Positions 40,987 to 42,497 of a stretch of DNA of 42,497 nt are shown piece after piece (within the stretch, counting starts at the first letter, position 1; each line of letters begins with the position of its first letter). The position numbers and the translations under genes are program-made. The stretch spans positions 1 to 42,497 of the forward strand of contig DATJUT010000087.1 in NCBI GenBank assembly GCA_035502185.1. Direction: 5' to 3'. The stretch is from Gemmatimonadales bacterium (GTDB taxonomy: Bacteria > Gemmatimonadota > Gemmatimonadetes > Gemmatimonadales > JACORV01). The notes beneath the pieces are model-generated. The model was not told where the DNA came from, searched no databases, and saw only the letters and a program-made list of their open reading frames with translations.

Positions 40987-41313
40987 CTACGCTGCCGCCG
41001 GGCGCGTGCCCGTCCGCACGGCCGGTCCCCGCGGGCGACCCGCGCCGGCCCGGTCTTTCCACCACCACCACTTGAGCCGCTCGGGGTCCGGCCGCGCCGT
41101 GCTCGCGAAGTACACCGCGCAGCGGAACACGTACAGCACGCAGGGATCCTGCCGCTCCCCCCGCTGCTCGTTCAGTCGGCGATACAACCGCTCCGGATCC
41201 CGGCCCCGCAGGTCCGCAACCCGCCGGATGCCGAGCCCCCGCAAGTCCCGCGCGATGCTCGGCCCCACACCCGGGATGCGCTGGAGATCGTCACCCGCTG
41301 CTCGTCCCGCCAT
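40987..41313 (-). CDS. Helix-hairpin-helix protein, Cdd1 (pathogenicity locus) family
   Basis: A 108-residue protein with a helix-hairpin-helix motif (LQRIPGVGPSIARDLRGLGI) and a following cysteine-containing segment (DPCVLYVFRCAVYFAS). This is the layout of the Cdd1 family, small proteins found next to many unrelated genes. WWWWKDRAG at the C-terminus follows the family's K-x-WxW pattern. The ATG at 41313 has GGGGGAG at about 5 nt. An earlier start would add 16 poorly conserved residues. DNA binding is suggested by the motif, but the function is not established. Confidence 0.8.
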   Translation of the reverse strand: MAGRAAGDDLQRIPGVGPSIARDLRGLGIRRVADLRGRDPERLYRRLNEQRGERQDPCVLYVFRCAVYFASTARPDPERLKWWWWKDRAGAGRPRGPAVRTGTRPAAA

Positions 41314-41364
41314 TCGCTCCCCCGTGATCTCGTCAGCCGACCGCCCCTCGAACCACGCCAACCC

Positions 41365-41772
41365 TCACGCGAATTGCGCGAACCCCACAACGTGACCGCC
41401 GGGTTCGCGCACGTAGACCTCCAGGCTCCCGTAGCTCGTCTTGTGCCGCGCCTTCAGGACCGGCACGCCCGCCAGCGCCCGCTCGACCTGGTCCAGGCTC
41501 TCGACCGCGATGAACAGCACGCAGGAGCGGCCGTCCAGCTCCTTCGCGGTGATGACGTTGTCCGCCACCGCGGCCTTCCGGGTCTCGTACATCACCTCGA
41601 TCCCGCCCTTCTTCGCGCTGGCGAAGATGAGCTTGCCATCCGGGCCCGGCACCTGGTTCTCGGCCGTGAATGCGAACCGCTCGGTCCAGAAGGCGAGGCA
41701 CGGCTCCACGCTGTCCACCACGAGGACCGGGGTCAGCTGCTTGAGCTGCGGAACGGCGGCGGCTGCGCTCAT
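41365..41772 (-). CDS. VOC (glyoxalase/bleomycin resistance) family protein
   Basis: A 135-residue single vicinal-oxygen-chelate domain pair with two beta-alpha-beta-beta-beta modules: LTPVLVVDSVEPCLAFWTER and SCVLFIAVESLDQVERALAG. The end is YVREPGGHVVGFAQFA, with the Glu of REPGG as the usual last metal ligand. The family includes glyoxalases, dioxygenases and antibiotic-binding proteins, and the role here is unknown. The ATG at 41772 was preferred, with GGGAG about 9 nt upstream. It is the first gene of the operon and has a good promoter. Confidence 0.85.
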   Translation of the reverse strand: MSAAAAVPQLKQLTPVLVVDSVEPCLAFWTERFAFTAENQVPGPDGKLIFASAKKGGIEVMYETRKAAVADNVITAKELDGRSCVLFIAVESLDQVERALAGVPVLKARHKTSYGSLEVYVREPGGHVVGFAQFA

Positions 41773-41825
41773 CGGTGACGCTCCCACCCGGGGGTGTCTG
41801 AATGGCCTGGAAGGATCGGAGAATC

Positions 41826-41854
41826 AGCATACCGAAGAAACACCGAAGTCGCAA
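41826..41854 (-). promoter_or_regulatory. Sigma-70 promoter of the VOC-Cdd1-DinB-DUF3224 operon
   Basis: On the minus strand TTGCGA (41854-41849), 17-nt spacer, TATGCT (41831-41826), placing the start near 41819 and a leader of about 47 nt before the VOC ATG. The spacer contains CTTCGG twice. The rest of the 41773-41990 gap holds no gene that I can support. Confidence 0.7.
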
Positions 41855-41990
41855 GTCCGAACGCCCGGTGCCGAGGCGGTGCGGCGGGGACCCCTGCATG
41901 CGCCTCGAATCGTGCCTGGTTGAGCTGGTGCGGGTGGCCCCGCGCGTCGGTCAGTTACACGACGCGGCGGCTCACGGAAGGTCCTGCGGG

Positions 41991-42497
41991 TCAGGCGGCG
42001 CCGAGCACCGTCAAGTAGTCCGCCCCCTGGGACATGTGCTCGTACAGGGACGTCAGCGTCTCCGGTGCGCCCACCAGCCAGCGGCAGCGCGCGTCGCCGC
42101 GGGAGCGGCACTCGACCTCCATGGCCGCGAGCGAGGCATCGGCCATTCGGCCCAGGAAGTCCGCCATCATCCCCGCGGTGAAGTGGCACGACGGGTACTG
42201 GAGGCGGGCGTCCGGCATCGCCTCCGCCCACTCCGTCGCGTCGAGGGCCAGCGCCGCGTCCCCGGCGGCCGTCACCCGGAGCGCACCCCAACCCAGCGCG
42301 ACGAAGAACTGGGAGAGCACCTCGGCGAGGCGTGGGGCGGCGAGGCTGGACGGACGATCCACGCCGGCTGCCAGCGGCAGCCAGGTCGTGAAGGCGCGGT
42401 ACGTCGCCTCGCCGGCCGCGTAGCCGGCTTCCTGCATCGCCTGGGCACCGGCCCGCTCCCGGAGCGCGTGCAGCGCGCGCGGCGAGAGCGCGACCAG
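41991..42497 (-). CDS. V4R-domain-like protein (5' truncated by window end)
   Basis: A reading frame that stays open to the window edge, with 168 residues visible and the N-terminus missing. The C-terminal part resembles the V4R (4-vinyl reductase-like) ligand-binding domain: YPSCHFTAGMMADFLGRM, AAMEVECRSRGDARCRWLVGAP. The EC-x-(A/S)-x-G-D-x-x-C pattern is typical. An internal ATG at 42437 is preceded by 20 sense codons and is not the real start. V4R domains bind small hydrophobic ligands or hemes in bacterial regulators and in bacteriochlorophyll biosynthesis (BchJ). The partner domain, if any, lies outside the window. Confidence 0.65.
   Translation of the reverse strand: MVALSPRALHALRERAGAQAMQEAGYAAGEATYRAFTTWLPLAAGVDRPSSLAAPRLAEVLSQFFVALGWGALRVTAAGDAALALDATEWAEAMPDARLQYPSCHFTAGMMADFLGRMADASLAAMEVECRSRGDARCRWLVGAPETLTSLYEHMSQGADYLTVLGAA

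Overview
The window is very GC-rich, densely coding bacterial chromosome. It has short intergenic gaps, many 4-nt start/stop overlaps and many GTG starts. A TonB-dependent receptor with a carboxypeptidase-regulatory N-domain, a DUF4382 lipoprotein, several secreted polysaccharide-active enzymes and lipoprotein signals point to a Gram-negative (diderm) soil or plant-debris heterotroph. Gemmatimonadota is my best guess and Acidobacteriota or a related high-GC phylum is possible. This is inference from gene content, because no rRNA or other phylogenetic marker is present. I saw no tRNA, rRNA, insertion sequence, phage gene or CRISPR array.

Layout. 1-3.5 kb: a truncated EamA exporter, a cytochrome c lipoprotein overlapping tag (3-methyladenine DNA glycosylase I), and a TldE/PmbA-like protein. 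3.5-8.5 kb: an operon of TonB-dependent receptor, ECF sigma factor and single-pass anti-sigma-like protein, preceded by an ECF-type promoter, then a DUF4382 lipoprotein with a poly-glycine linker. 8.5-12 kb: the glyoxylate-shunt operon aceB-aceA followed by trmO. 12.1-15 kb: small genes (DUF3788, a lipoprotein, YdeI-like, secreted DinB-like). 14.5-17.1 kb: a P-loop protein, an organophosphate:phosphate-type MFS transporter and an isoprenylcysteine-methyltransferase-like membrane protein. 17.2-33.2 kb: a loose carbohydrate-degradation region with a zinc polyol dehydrogenase, GH115 alpha-glucuronidase-like, GH27 alpha-galactosidase-like, CE15 glucuronoyl-esterase-like with a C-terminal TPR-like region, and GH79 beta-glucuronidase-like enzyme. 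A penicillin-acylase/PLP-enzyme pair and a cysteine-synthase/gamma-glutamyltransferase pair are interspersed. The recurring theme is removal of (methyl-)glucuronic acid and its esters from plant cell-wall glycans.

33.2-37.2 kb: a two-gene operon that I consider the most unusual item. It encodes an ADP-forming acyl-CoA synthetase alpha-type protein, with an exact 12-nt anti-Shine-Dalgarno match, followed by a full-length homologue of GTP cyclohydrolase FolE2 that appears to have lost its active-site and metal-binding motifs. Next come DUF3303 and RibD-C/DHFR-like genes. 37.2-42.5 kb: a GNAT acetyltransferase, a secreted protein with two pre-peptidase-like domains joined by a long Pro/Gln/Ala repeat linker, a frameshifted gene remnant, a VOC - Cdd1 - DinB - DUF3224 operon with a good sigma-70 promoter, and a truncated V4R-domain protein.

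All assignments come from reading translations and motifs from memory. No database search was run. Open frames antisense to these genes are treated as GC-rich shadows.
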